Of a stretch of 64,000 nt of DNA, positions 17,562 through 24,592 are shown in pieces (position 1 is the stretch's first letter; every line of letters starts with the position of its first letter). A program made the translations under genes and the position numbers. Where the stretch lies: positions 1 to 64,000 of the forward strand of contig CAWGRQ010000034.1 in assembly GCA_963824985.1 (NCBI GenBank). The letters run 5' to 3'. The stretch is from JAFNAG01 sp963824985. GTDB taxonomy: Bacteria; Acidobacteriota; UBA6911. The notes under the pieces were generated by a model. It saw only the letters and a program-made list of their open reading frames with translations. It was not told the origin of the DNA and searched no databases.

Positions 17562-18290
17562 CTAGGCCCGTATGGTAGAGCCCACTCTCGCGCCCATGAC
17601 GACATCCCTGATATTACCATGACGGAGCAAATTGAAAACTACTATGGGGAGTTTGTTCTCCATGCACAGCGTGATGGCGGTGGTATCCATCACCCGCAGG
17701 CCCTTTTCCAGGACTTCGAGATAGGTTGGATTCTCTATCAGACGGGCGTTGGGATTGATCTTGGGATCGTCGTCGTAAATGCCGTCCACTTTGGTGGCCT
17801 TCAGAATGGCTTCGGCGCCGATTTCGATAGCGCGCAACGCGGCCGCCGTGTCGGTCGAAAAGTAGGGGTTCCCGGTGCCGGCGGCAAAGATGACGACGCG
17901 TCCCTTTTCCAGGTGGCGGATGGCCCGGCGGCGGATGTAGGGTTCCGCAACCGTCCGCATCTCGATCGCGGACAGCACCCGGGTGAATACGCCGCGCTTC
18001 TCGAGCGCGTTCTGCAGCGCCAGGGCGTTGATGACGGTGGCCAGCATGCCCATATAATCGCCGCTGACCCGATCCATGCCGGCGGCGCTGACGGAAATGC
18101 CGCGTACGATGTTGCCGCCCCCGACCGTGGCCGACACCTGCACTCCGATCCCGTGGATCTCCTCAATCTCACCGGCAATTCGATCCGCCATGCGCGGGTC
18201 GACGCCATAGCCTTGCCCGCCCATGAGCGCTTCACCGCTCAGCTTCAACAGGACTCTCTGGTAGCGAGGTGCTTCCTGACCTTCTTCCAT
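17562..18290 (-). CDS. pyrH: UMP kinase
   Basis: PyrH phosphorylates UMP to UDP and is regulated by GTP and UTP in bacteria. From ATG 18290 (MEEGQEAPRYQRVLLKLSGEAL) the protein has 242 residues, the family size. Typical motifs are LKLSGEALMG, VGGGNIVRG, DYMGMLATVINALALQ, GTGNPYFSTDTAAALRA and the ATP site KVDGIYDDDPK. It lies 33 bp after tsf and before frr, the conserved bacterial order. Confidence 0.98.
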   Translation of the reverse strand: MEEGQEAPRYQRVLLKLSGEALMGGQGYGVDPRMADRIAGEIEEIHGIGVQVSATVGGGNIVRGISVSAAGMDRVSGDYMGMLATVINALALQNALEKRGVFTRVLSAIEMRTVAEPYIRRRAIRHLEKGRVVIFAAGTGNPYFSTDTAAALRAIEIGAEAILKATKVDGIYDDDPKINPNARLIENPTYLEVLEKGLRVMDTTAITLCMENKLPIVVFNLLRHGNIRDVVMGARVGSTIRA

Positions 18291-18322
18291 ACGCCCTCCC
18301 ACGCCGCGCGGCGCCGCGGTTC

Positions 18323-18913
18323 CTAGTCTCCCATGCGGTAACGCACGAAACGGCGGACCTGGATATTCTCGCCGATCTTCTGGATGTAGCCGGCAATGTG
18401 GTCTTTGACCGTAATGCCCGGTTCTTTGACGAAGGGCTGCTCCAGGAGGCAGGTCTCGGAATAGTACTTCGACATGCGGCCTTCCACGATCTTGTCGAGC
18501 ACGTTTTCCGGCTTGCCGGTGGCGCGCGCCTGGGCCTTATAAATCTCCCGCTCCGCAGCCATGACGTCTTCGGTCACATCTTCCTTGCGGATAAAGCGGG
18601 GATCGCTGGCGGCGATATGCATGGCGATGTCTTTTACCAGCGCCTGGAAATCGCCGTTGCGCGCCACGAAATCACTTTCGCAGTTCACCTCCACCATCAC
18701 GCCGATCTTCCCGTTGTGCACGTAGCAGCCGACCAATCCTTCCTTGGTTTCCCGACCGGCCTTCTTCGCAACGGCGGACAGGCCCTTTTTGCGCAGGACG
18801 GTAACCGCGGCCTCCAGGTCGCCTTTGGCCTCCTCAAGCGCGCTCTTGCATTCCATGAAGCCGACTCCGGTCTTTTCCCGAAGTGCCTTGACAAGCTCTG
18901 CGGATATGTTCAT
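18323..18913 (-). CDS. tsf: Translation elongation factor Ts, short form
   Basis: EF-Ts exchanges GDP for GTP on EF-Tu. The ATG at 18913 (MNISAELVKALREKTGVGFMECKSAL) gives 196 residues; the longer ORF to 18985 lacks family sequence in its first 24 codons. The EF-Tu contact TGVGFMECKSAL and NCESDFVARN motifs are intact. At 196 residues it is of the short type (one core subdomain and no second), like that of Thermus, rather than the about 280-residue E. coli type. It lies 137 bp after rpsB. Confidence 0.96.
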   Translation of the reverse strand: MNISAELVKALREKTGVGFMECKSALEEAKGDLEAAVTVLRKKGLSAVAKKAGRETKEGLVGCYVHNGKIGVMVEVNCESDFVARNGDFQALVKDIAMHIAASDPRFIRKEDVTEDVMAAEREIYKAQARATGKPENVLDKIVEGRMSKYYSETCLLEQPFVKEPGITVKDHIAGYIQKIGENIQVRRFVRYRMGD

Positions 18914-19049
18914 ACCGATCCTCCACAATCCTTTTGTAATGGGTGGCGGCGCCCGGACACCCGACAAGACAGCCCGGAGCATCACCGATCGAGCTGCGGA
19001 ACAGCCTCAGATAATGTTGAGTGAGGGTAATGGGCGATCTCGGGGGCCG

Positions 19050-20183
19050 CTAGTTCCCTGCGGTCCCGTCATTATCATCGGACCGTGGCGCCACCTCCTC
19101 CGTCGACGGAGGGACGGGCTGCGCAGGTTCGGAGACGGCTTCGCCCGAAGCGGCTGCCACAGGCTCGGGCACGGCGGGCTCCGCCACCGGCTCGGCGTTA
19201 TCCACGCTCTCGGCCGGCGCATCGGATTCGACCTGCGACCTCGGCTCCTGCTTCCGGGGCCTGGCCTTGCGTTGTAGCGTCTTTTTGATCGTTGTCTTGG
19301 GCCGGCCCGAATCCGCCTGCGGCGCAGCGCCTTCAGCCGGCGCCGATCCCGCCTCTCCGGATTCCTTCCCCTCGGCGGCCCTGCGAGCAGCCTCGGCGGC
19401 GGCGGCGCGCGCGGCAGCTTCCCGCGCTGCGGCAGCCTGCTGGGCCTGCAGCTGTCGCTGCTTCTCCATCTGCTCCGCCAATTCCCTCTGCTGCGCCTCG
19501 TAAATCGCACGGCCGTCAAGCAACGCCTGCGCGATCGTGTTGGTGATCAGGCGGATGGCCCGCAAAGCGTCGTCATTCCCGGGAATGATGTAATCGATCT
19601 CGTCCGGATCACAGTTCGTGTCGGCCACACCCACGATCGGAATGCCGAGCTTGCGTGCCTCCTGAACCGCAATGGATTCCTTTTTAGTGTCGACGACGAA
19701 CAGCGCGTCCGGCAGCTGTGTCATATCCTTGATGCCGGAGAGGTTTTTTTCCAGCTTTTTGCGCTCGCGTTCCAGGCGGGCCACTTCCTTCTTTGACAGC
19801 AGGTCGTACTGCCCGTTGGTCTGCATTCCTTCCAGTTCGCGGAATCTCTTGAGGCTCTTCTGGATGGTGGCAAAGTTAGTCAGAAGCCCGCCCAGCCAGC
19901 GCTGATTCACAAAGTACATGCCGCAACGCTGAGCTTCCTCCTGGATGACCTCCTGTGCCTGGCGCTTTGTGCCCAGGAAGAGCACCGACTTCCCCCGGGC
20001 ACTGAGATCCGAGACGAACTGAACCGCGTTCTTGAACAGCCTCAGGCTCTTCTGAAGATCGATGATGTAGATGCCGTTTCGCTCCCCGAAAATATATTCC
20101 TTCATTTTCGGATTCCAGCGCTTGGTCTGGTGGCCGAAATGGACACCGGCCTCCAGGAGCTGCTTCATGCTAATCGAAACCAA
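19050..20183 (-). CDS. rpsB: 30S ribosomal protein S2 with long Ala/Pro/Glu-rich tail
   Basis: S2 binds the small subunit near the head-body junction. Residues 1 to about 235 are a standard S2 (AGVHFGHQTKRWNPKMKEYIFG, NQRWLGGLLTNF, PDALFVVDTKKE, VGVADTNCDPDEIDYIIPGNDD). About 140 residues follow that are not part of the S2 fold: an Ala/Gln/Glu/Arg helical stretch (EQMEKQRQLQAQQAAAAREA), then an acidic Pro/Ala/Glu tail ending SDDNDGTAGN. The start is TTG 20183: GGGAGG lies six bases upstream and the N-terminus MVSISMKQLLEAG matches other S2 proteins; the internal ATG (20168) is too far from it. Confidence 0.97.
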   Translation of the reverse strand: MVSISMKQLLEAGVHFGHQTKRWNPKMKEYIFGERNGIYIIDLQKSLRLFKNAVQFVSDLSARGKSVLFLGTKRQAQEVIQEEAQRCGMYFVNQRWLGGLLTNFATIQKSLKRFRELEGMQTNGQYDLLSKKEVARLERERKKLEKNLSGIKDMTQLPDALFVVDTKKESIAVQEARKLGIPIVGVADTNCDPDEIDYIIPGNDDALRAIRLITNTIAQALLDGRAIYEAQQRELAEQMEKQRQLQAQQAAAAREAAARAAAAEAARRAAEGKESGEAGSAPAEGAAPQADSGRPKTTIKKTLQRKARPRKQEPRSQVESDAPAESVDNAEPVAEPAVPEPVAAASGEAVSEPAQPVPPSTEEVAPRSDDNDGTAGN

Positions 20184-20200
20184 ATAGAACCTCCCTCAGG

Positions 20201-20593
20201 TTACCGCTTGGAGAACTGGAACCGCTTGCGGGCTCCTTTTTGTCCGTATTTCTTCCGTTCCTTGATGCGCGAATCGCGCGTCAGCAATCCGGCCCGCTTC
20301 AGTCTGGGCCGCAGCTCACTGTTGAACTCCAGCAGCGCCTTGGTGATGCCCAGCCGGATGGCCCCCGCCTGGCCGGAAATCCCGCCTCCGTCCACCGTAA
20401 TCCTGACGTCGAATTTTCCCAGGTTGTCGGTAATCGTGAGTGGCGAGCGAATCACCGTGCGCTGGGTTTCGTTGCAGAAGTAATCCGCCAGCTCCCGCCG
20501 GTTCACCTTGATCTCGCCCGTTCCGGGCAGCAGATACACCCGAGCGGTCGAGCTTTTTCTTTTTCCGGTCCCATAATATTGAACGGTCGTCAA
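20201..20593 (-). CDS. rpsI: 30S ribosomal protein S9
   Basis: S9 sits in the head of the 30S subunit with its C-terminal tail near the P-site tRNA. Motifs: YYGTGKRKSSTARV, LPGTGEIKVNRRELADYF, ITVDGGGISGQAGAIRLGI, and the tail ERKKYGQKGARKRFQFSKR ending in the universal KR. The TTG at 20593 is preferred as the start (130 residues) because AAGGAG lies seven bases upstream; the longer frame begins inside that Shine-Dalgarno region. Gene order rplM-rpsI is the usual one. Confidence 0.97.
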   Translation of the reverse strand: MTTVQYYGTGKRKSSTARVYLLPGTGEIKVNRRELADYFCNETQRTVIRSPLTITDNLGKFDVRITVDGGGISGQAGAIRLGITKALLEFNSELRPRLKRAGLLTRDSRIKERKKYGQKGARKRFQFSKR

Positions 20594-20648
20594 ACGAGAA
20601 CTCCTTGCCAAATGTGAAAATCTATCGTCGCCGATTCCCGGCCTCCGC

Positions 20649-21077
20649 TCACAAAGCGAAGGCGCTGGGTTGTTGAGCCTGATGCGGATGCTCCGGCCCG
20701 CGATACACGCGCAATTTTTTGCGCATCGCCCTTCCCAGCTTGGTTTTGGGCAGCATGCCGAATACGGCTTCTTCGATCACCTTTTCGGGATGGCGGGCCA
20801 TGAGTACGCCAGCCGATACCTCACGCAACCCTCCCGGGTGCCCCGTATGATGACGGTACATCTTGTCGGTGAGCTTCTTGCCGGTTAACCGGATCTTGGC
20901 GGCGTTGACCACAATGACATGATCGCCGGTGTCCAGGAAAGGAGTATACACCGCCTTGTCCTTGCCGGTCAGCAGGTTCGCCACGCGGGTGGCCAACCTC
21001 CCAAGCACCTTCCCGTCGGCATCCACAACGTGCCACTGCCTCTGAATTTCTTTCTCACCGGGTATAAAACTCTTCAT
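20649..21077 (-). CDS. rplM: 50S ribosomal protein L13
   Basis: L13 is an early-assembly protein of the large subunit. The 142-residue protein has RQWHVVDADGKVLGRLATRVA, KDKAVYTPFLDTGDHVIVVNA, KMYRHHTGHPGG, VFGMLPKTKLGRAMRKKLRVY and ends soon after the conserved YRGPEHPHQAQQP. It is the first gene of the block rplM-rpsI-rpsB-tsf-pyrH-frr, with a consensus-like promoter about 45-75 bases upstream. Confidence 0.98.
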   Translation of the reverse strand: MKSFIPGEKEIQRQWHVVDADGKVLGRLATRVANLLTGKDKAVYTPFLDTGDHVIVVNAAKIRLTGKKLTDKMYRHHTGHPGGLREVSAGVLMARHPEKVIEEAVFGMLPKTKLGRAMRKKLRVYRGPEHPHQAQQPSAFAL

Positions 21078-21121
21078 TCTTCACCCCATCAAATATCCAT
21101 AATATATCAGGATAATCTTTT

Positions 21122-21150
21122 AGGCTAGCCAACAGAAGCCCTACTGTCAA
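21122..21150 (-). promoter_or_regulatory. Probable sigma-70 promoter of the rplM operon
   Basis: On the minus strand TTGACA (21150-21145), 17 bases, then TAGCCT (21127-21122). The -35 box is perfect and the -10 box weak. It points at rplM, whose start is 45 bases downstream of the -10 box. Confidence 0.5.
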
Positions 21151-21492
21151 GGAAATTTGGCTTTATCTGACGGGACGGACATCCTGCTTGGAAAGACCTG
21201 TGCCGGAGGAAGCCGCTCAAGGCCTGGGAATATCCCAGCACGGCCGCGCCCGGACAACCTCAAGGATCGCACGGACGGATTCCCGACGAATTATTATTTT
21301 ACCATGAGCTTTTCCCAACGCAACCCCTCCTTTGGCAAAAGCCGTACATGAATAATTCGGGGTAAGATCGAGCCAGCCCGACCTCAGGTCCATGTCCGGA
21401 GCCAGCAGAATCCCCGAGGCCGTAAAATAAGGGCCGCGCAGGCGAAATAGCGGCTCATCCCGCGAAACTATATGCCTGTCGCACCCTTCAAT

Positions 21493-21522
21493 GACCCGGT
21501 GCGACCCGGTGCGACCCGGTGC
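21493..21522. repeat. Tandem repeat, three exact copies of a 10-mer
   Basis: GACCCGGTGC occurs three times head to tail without a change, followed by a partial fourth start. It sits in the rplM-pilM intergenic region. Its function is unknown; three copies of a 10-mer could be a helical-phase regulator site or simple slippage. Confidence 0.8.
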
Positions 21523-21606
21523 CAGCCGCAGGCTGTCGATCGATCCATCGGAAATCTATGAAAAAAAAGTGAAGGTTCTTGGTAAGTCCGAACGATAAGA
21601 GAGTCT

Positions 21607-21698
21607 GAGACGGAACGGCCGGGCCGTGGGGAGCCCGATTTCGGAAGGCAAATCCCTGGACCAGAAGCCGTCTCATGAGGCCCCGGTCGCCGAGACGG
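21607..21698 (+). promoter_or_regulatory. Mutually exclusive hairpins upstream of pilM
   Basis: GAGACGG (21607-21613) and an identical GAGACGG (21692-21698) can each pair with the single CCGTCTC (21668-21674). The two possible stems exclude each other, as in attenuators and riboswitches. The second stem ends 55 bases before the pilM ATG. No T-run terminator and no known riboswitch consensus (including the c-di-GMP GEMM classes) could be recognised. Confidence 0.35.
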
Positions 21699-21753
21699 TC
21701 ATCCCCCAAAAGGCTTATCCATAATGAACAACATAGCCGAACCCTGAAAGCTC

Positions 21754-22812
21754 ATGGCACTGACCTTACTGAATCGATCAAAACAAATCGTCGGCCTCGA
21801 TATCGGCTCCAGTTGCATCAAGGCCGCCGAACTGCGTCCCCTGCGCCGAGGCGGTTATGAACTGGTAAGCCTCGGCATGGAGTCACTTTCCCCCGATTGC
21901 ATCGTTGACGGAGTCGTAATCTCCAAGATTCCGGTGTCCGATGCCATCAGCCGGATTTTCAGCCAGCAGGCGATCAAAAACCGCCGGGTGGCCACCTCGG
22001 TCTCCGGGCATTCGGTCATCGTGAAAAAGATCTCCCTCCCGATCCAGAGCGAGGAGGATATGGCCGAGTCGATCCGCTGGGAGGCGGAGCAATACATCCC
22101 CTTCGATATCGCCGATGTCAACCTGGACTACCAAGTCCTGGGAGAAAGCACGAGCTCCGGGAGTCTGGATGTGCTGCTGGTTGCCGTTAAGAAGGAAAAA
22201 ATCACCGATCACACCAGCGTGATTTCCATGGCCGGCAAAAACCCGATCGTGGTCGATGTTGATGCCTTCGCGCTCCAGAATGCCTATCAATTTAATTACG
22301 AGCCGATGACCCGCGCGACCGTGGCCCTGCTCGATATCGGCGCCGCAACCATGACCATTACGATTGTATCCGGGAACGATTTTCTGTTCACTCGCGACGT
22401 CGGAGTCGGGGGGCGGCAATACACCGACTTCATTCAAAAAGAGTTCAACATCAACTTCGACCAGGCCCAGGCTCTCAAGCACGGAGACCCGGTGGAAGGA
22501 ATCGATCCTGCCGAAATCCTTCACGTTCTGGAATCGGTAACGGAGATCATCTGTCTTGAGATCCAGAAGACATTTGATTTTTTCAAATCGACAACTACAG
22601 TCGACCATATCGACCGCATGCTGGTGAGCGGCGGCGCGGCGCATACTCAAGGACTGTTGGACACTCTCTCCCGCAAGTTCGGCATGCCGACGGAAGAGTT
22701 TGATTCCTTTAAGAACATCTCCTACGACCCGAAGCGATTCCCGTTCATCGCGGAACGTTCCCCGGACCTGGCGATCGCCATCGGCCTCGCCCTGCGGAAC
22801 ACTGAGGAATAG
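21754..22812 (+). CDS. pilM: Type IV pilus assembly ATPase-fold protein PilM
   Basis: PilM is the cytoplasmic actin-like (FtsA-fold) part of the pilus alignment complex and binds the N-terminus of PilN. The 352-residue protein has the phosphate-1 motif VGLDIGSSCIKAAEL, the family segment SVIVKKISLP, IRWEAEQYIPFDI, phosphate-2 ALLDIGAATMTITI, and the adenosine motif MLVSGGAAHTQGL. It heads the pilMNOPQ operon; pilN starts 8 bases after its stop. Confidence 0.96.
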   Translation: MALTLLNRSKQIVGLDIGSSCIKAAELRPLRRGGYELVSLGMESLSPDCIVDGVVISKIPVSDAISRIFSQQAIKNRRVATSVSGHSVIVKKISLPIQSEEDMAESIRWEAEQYIPFDIADVNLDYQVLGESTSSGSLDVLLVAVKKEKITDHTSVISMAGKNPIVVDVDAFALQNAYQFNYEPMTRATVALLDIGAATMTITIVSGNDFLFTRDVGVGGRQYTDFIQKEFNINFDQAQALKHGDPVEGIDPAEILHVLESVTEIICLEIQKTFDFFKSTTTVDHIDRMLVSGGAAHTQGLLDTLSRKFGMPTEEFDSFKNISYDPKRFPFIAERSPDLAIAIGLALRNTEE

Positions 22813-22819
22813 AGCAGCC

Positions 22820-23386
22820 ATGATCAAGGTAAATCTGCTCAGAGATCAAACTGTTCGCACCCGGAAAACCACGGTCGCCCCGACCACCACCCCGCTGGGA
22901 TGGGTGATGCTGATGGTACTGGCCGTGGTCTTTTTAGGTCTGGGCGCAACCTGGTACTACCTGGATGGGCAGATCGCCGACCTGACTGGTTCGCGCGACC
23001 GCCTCCGCGTGGAAAGCAACCGGCTGCAGGAATTGAGAAAGGAGATCGAGCGGTTCGAGGCGATGAAGCGCGAGCGTCAGAGCCGCATCGATATCATCGA
23101 ACAGCTCAAGACCAATCAGACCGGCCCGGTGCTCCTCCTGAACCGTGTGCTCCACTCGATTCCGACCAGCGCTGCCGTTTGGCTGACATCGCTCGAACAG
23201 AAAGGGGATCAGGTGCGCATTACCGGTTATACGGTGCGCGGCGAAACCATCCCGGATTTCATGAGCAACCTGTCGGCGACCGGATATTTCCGCAGCGTCG
23301 ACCTGGAGCTCTACGAAGATCAAGATAAGGAAGCGGCTAAATTCATCCTGCTCTGCGTCAACGAGCGCAGGACGCGCCTGGAGTAG
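22820..23386 (+). CDS. pilN: Type IV pilus inner-membrane protein PilN
   Basis: PilN is a bitopic inner-membrane protein of the pilus alignment complex. From ATG 22820 the 188-residue product opens with the PilM-binding motif MIKVNLLRD, has one membrane segment (about 28-48, VMLMVLAVVFLGLGATWYYL), a coiled coil (about 50-95), and a ferredoxin-like periplasmic domain (AAVWLTSLEQKGDQVRITGYT, FMSNLSATGYFRSVDL). The open frame extends upstream into pilM and is ignored because the motif start is clear. Confidence 0.95.
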   Translation: MIKVNLLRDQTVRTRKTTVAPTTTPLGWVMLMVLAVVFLGLGATWYYLDGQIADLTGSRDRLRVESNRLQELRKEIERFEAMKRERQSRIDIIEQLKTNQTGPVLLLNRVLHSIPTSAAVWLTSLEQKGDQVRITGYTVRGETIPDFMSNLSATGYFRSVDLELYEDQDKEAAKFILLCVNERRTRLE

Positions 23387-23392
23387 ATCGGC

Positions 23393-24073
23393 ATGGCCAT
23401 TCATTTCAAACTGGACAATCTTCCGCGCAGGATTCAGATCGTGATCATCGCCGGCATGGCGGTCGGGCTCGTGACCGTTGCCTACATGTTTTATCTCCGG
23501 GACATGCTGGAGACACGCCGGACCCTCGAGGCGGAAATAGTGCAGCTCGAAAAAGTTGTATCTCAGGCAACGGCAATTGAAACCCAGCTGGGCCAGTTCA
23601 AACGCGATCTGGCAACCCTCGATGTGCGGCTCCAGGAGTTGCGCCGGGTCCTGCCCGACCAGAAGGAGACTCCGGATGTGTTGCGCAACGTGCAGCTGAT
23701 GGCGGCGGAGAGCAACCTCAAGATTGTCAAATTCGTGCCTCAGCCCACGGCGCAGCAGGCCTTCTATGTCAACTGGCCGATCACCATGGAAGTACAGGGA
23801 TCGTACAAAGCCCTGGGATCTTTCTTTGAAAAAATCGGGCGTTTCGTGCGCATCATAAACGTCGACAATATCATCATTAAGGGGATTGAAGGCTCCACCG
23901 ACCCGTTGCGGACCCTGAATTCCACGTGCACCGCCACGACTTTCGTATACCGGGACGAAGCGGGGAGCATACCAGCCGATGCCGACGCTGCAGGGAAAAA
24001 GGCCGTGCCGGCCAGGAAGACTCAGCCGGCGAAAGGCGCCACTCCCCGCAGAGGAACGGTTCCCGGCAACTAG
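23393..24073 (+). CDS. pilO: Type IV pilus inner-membrane protein PilO
   Basis: PilO pairs with PilN in the inner membrane. It has 226 residues: one membrane segment (about 15-35, IVIIAGMAVGLVTVAYMFYL), a coiled coil (about 38-85), and a periplasmic ferredoxin-like domain (LRRVLPDQKETPDVLRNVQ, AAESNLKIVKFVPQP, FEKIGRFVRIINVDNIII). The last 40 residues are Ala/Lys/Pro-rich and probably disordered, an extension compared with proteobacterial PilO. It lies 6 bp after pilN. Confidence 0.94.
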   Translation: MAIHFKLDNLPRRIQIVIIAGMAVGLVTVAYMFYLRDMLETRRTLEAEIVQLEKVVSQATAIETQLGQFKRDLATLDVRLQELRRVLPDQKETPDVLRNVQLMAAESNLKIVKFVPQPTAQQAFYVNWPITMEVQGSYKALGSFFEKIGRFVRIINVDNIIIKGIEGSTDPLRTLNSTCTATTFVYRDEAGSIPADADAAGKKAVPARKTQPAKGATPRRGTVPGN

Positions 24074-24080
24074 GGTAGAC

Positions 24081-24581
24081 ATGATCAAGAGATTTCTGCA
24101 GATATTCCTTGTAACTTGGTCGGGACTGGCATTGCTGGCTCCCTGGGCCGCCAGCGGCCAGGCTCCAGCGACATCGTCCCCAGCCCGCGCGAAAACCACA
24201 GCAATGGCAGAATCTTCTGCCGAATACCGGGGGGTCCGATTTGAACCCAATGACCGGCGGGACCCATTCCTGAACCCGCTGCTGTTCAAGAAGCAAGAAA
24301 GCATCGATGAGGAAGTTCCCAGGGGAAACCCACCTCCGGGAATCGCCGGCATGTATATCAACCAGGTGGAACTGGTCGGCTTCTCCGTAAGTCCGGAGGG
24401 GATCACCGCGGTATGCAGAGGCACCGACAAACGAGTCTATTTCCTGCACACAGGGGATCGCATGTTTGATGGATACATCAAGTCCATCAGCCCCGATTCC
24501 GTGCTCCTGACCCGTGAGACCAAGCTGAGGAGCGGCAAGGTCTTGATTCAGGAAGTCACCAAGCGTCTCAGAACTCCATAG
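24081..24581 (+). CDS. pilP: Type IV pilus protein PilP
   Basis: PilP links the inner-membrane PilN/PilO complex to the outer-membrane secretin PilQ. From ATG 24081 (MIKRFLQIFLVTWSGLALL) it has 166 residues, a signal peptide cut after the Ala-rich region near residue 26, and no lipobox cysteine at the expected position. The usual PilP motif of a disordered linker followed by RDPFLNPLL (DPF) and the small beta domain (LVGFSVSPEGITAVCRGTDKRVYFLHTGD) is present. The upstream part of the open frame overlaps pilO and is not coding for this gene. Confidence 0.92.
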   Translation: MIKRFLQIFLVTWSGLALLAPWAASGQAPATSSPARAKTTAMAESSAEYRGVRFEPNDRRDPFLNPLLFKKQESIDEEVPRGNPPPGIAGMYINQVELVGFSVSPEGITAVCRGTDKRVYFLHTGDRMFDGYIKSISPDSVLLTRETKLRSGKVLIQEVTKRLRTP

Positions 24582-24592
24582 GAATTGCCGCT

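Larger units (their letters stand above)
21151..21753. other. Intergenic region between rplM and pilM
   Basis: About 600 bases between divergent operons without a convincing gene. It contains a triplicated 10-mer (21493-21522) and a set of competing inverted repeats close to pilM (21607-21698), both listed separately. Small frames at 21157-21351 and 21488-21709 show no family features. The pilM promoter should lie here; no strong -35/-10 pair was found. Confidence 0.6.

Noticed and set aside
21560..21750. c-di-GMP riboswitch (GEMM) upstream of pilM
   Set aside because: The conserved GEMM core sequences are absent; only the competing stems are real.
22934..24430. 498-codon minus-strand frame across pilN-pilO-pilP
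   Set aside because: It is antisense to three recognised genes; long antisense frames are common in GC-rich DNA.
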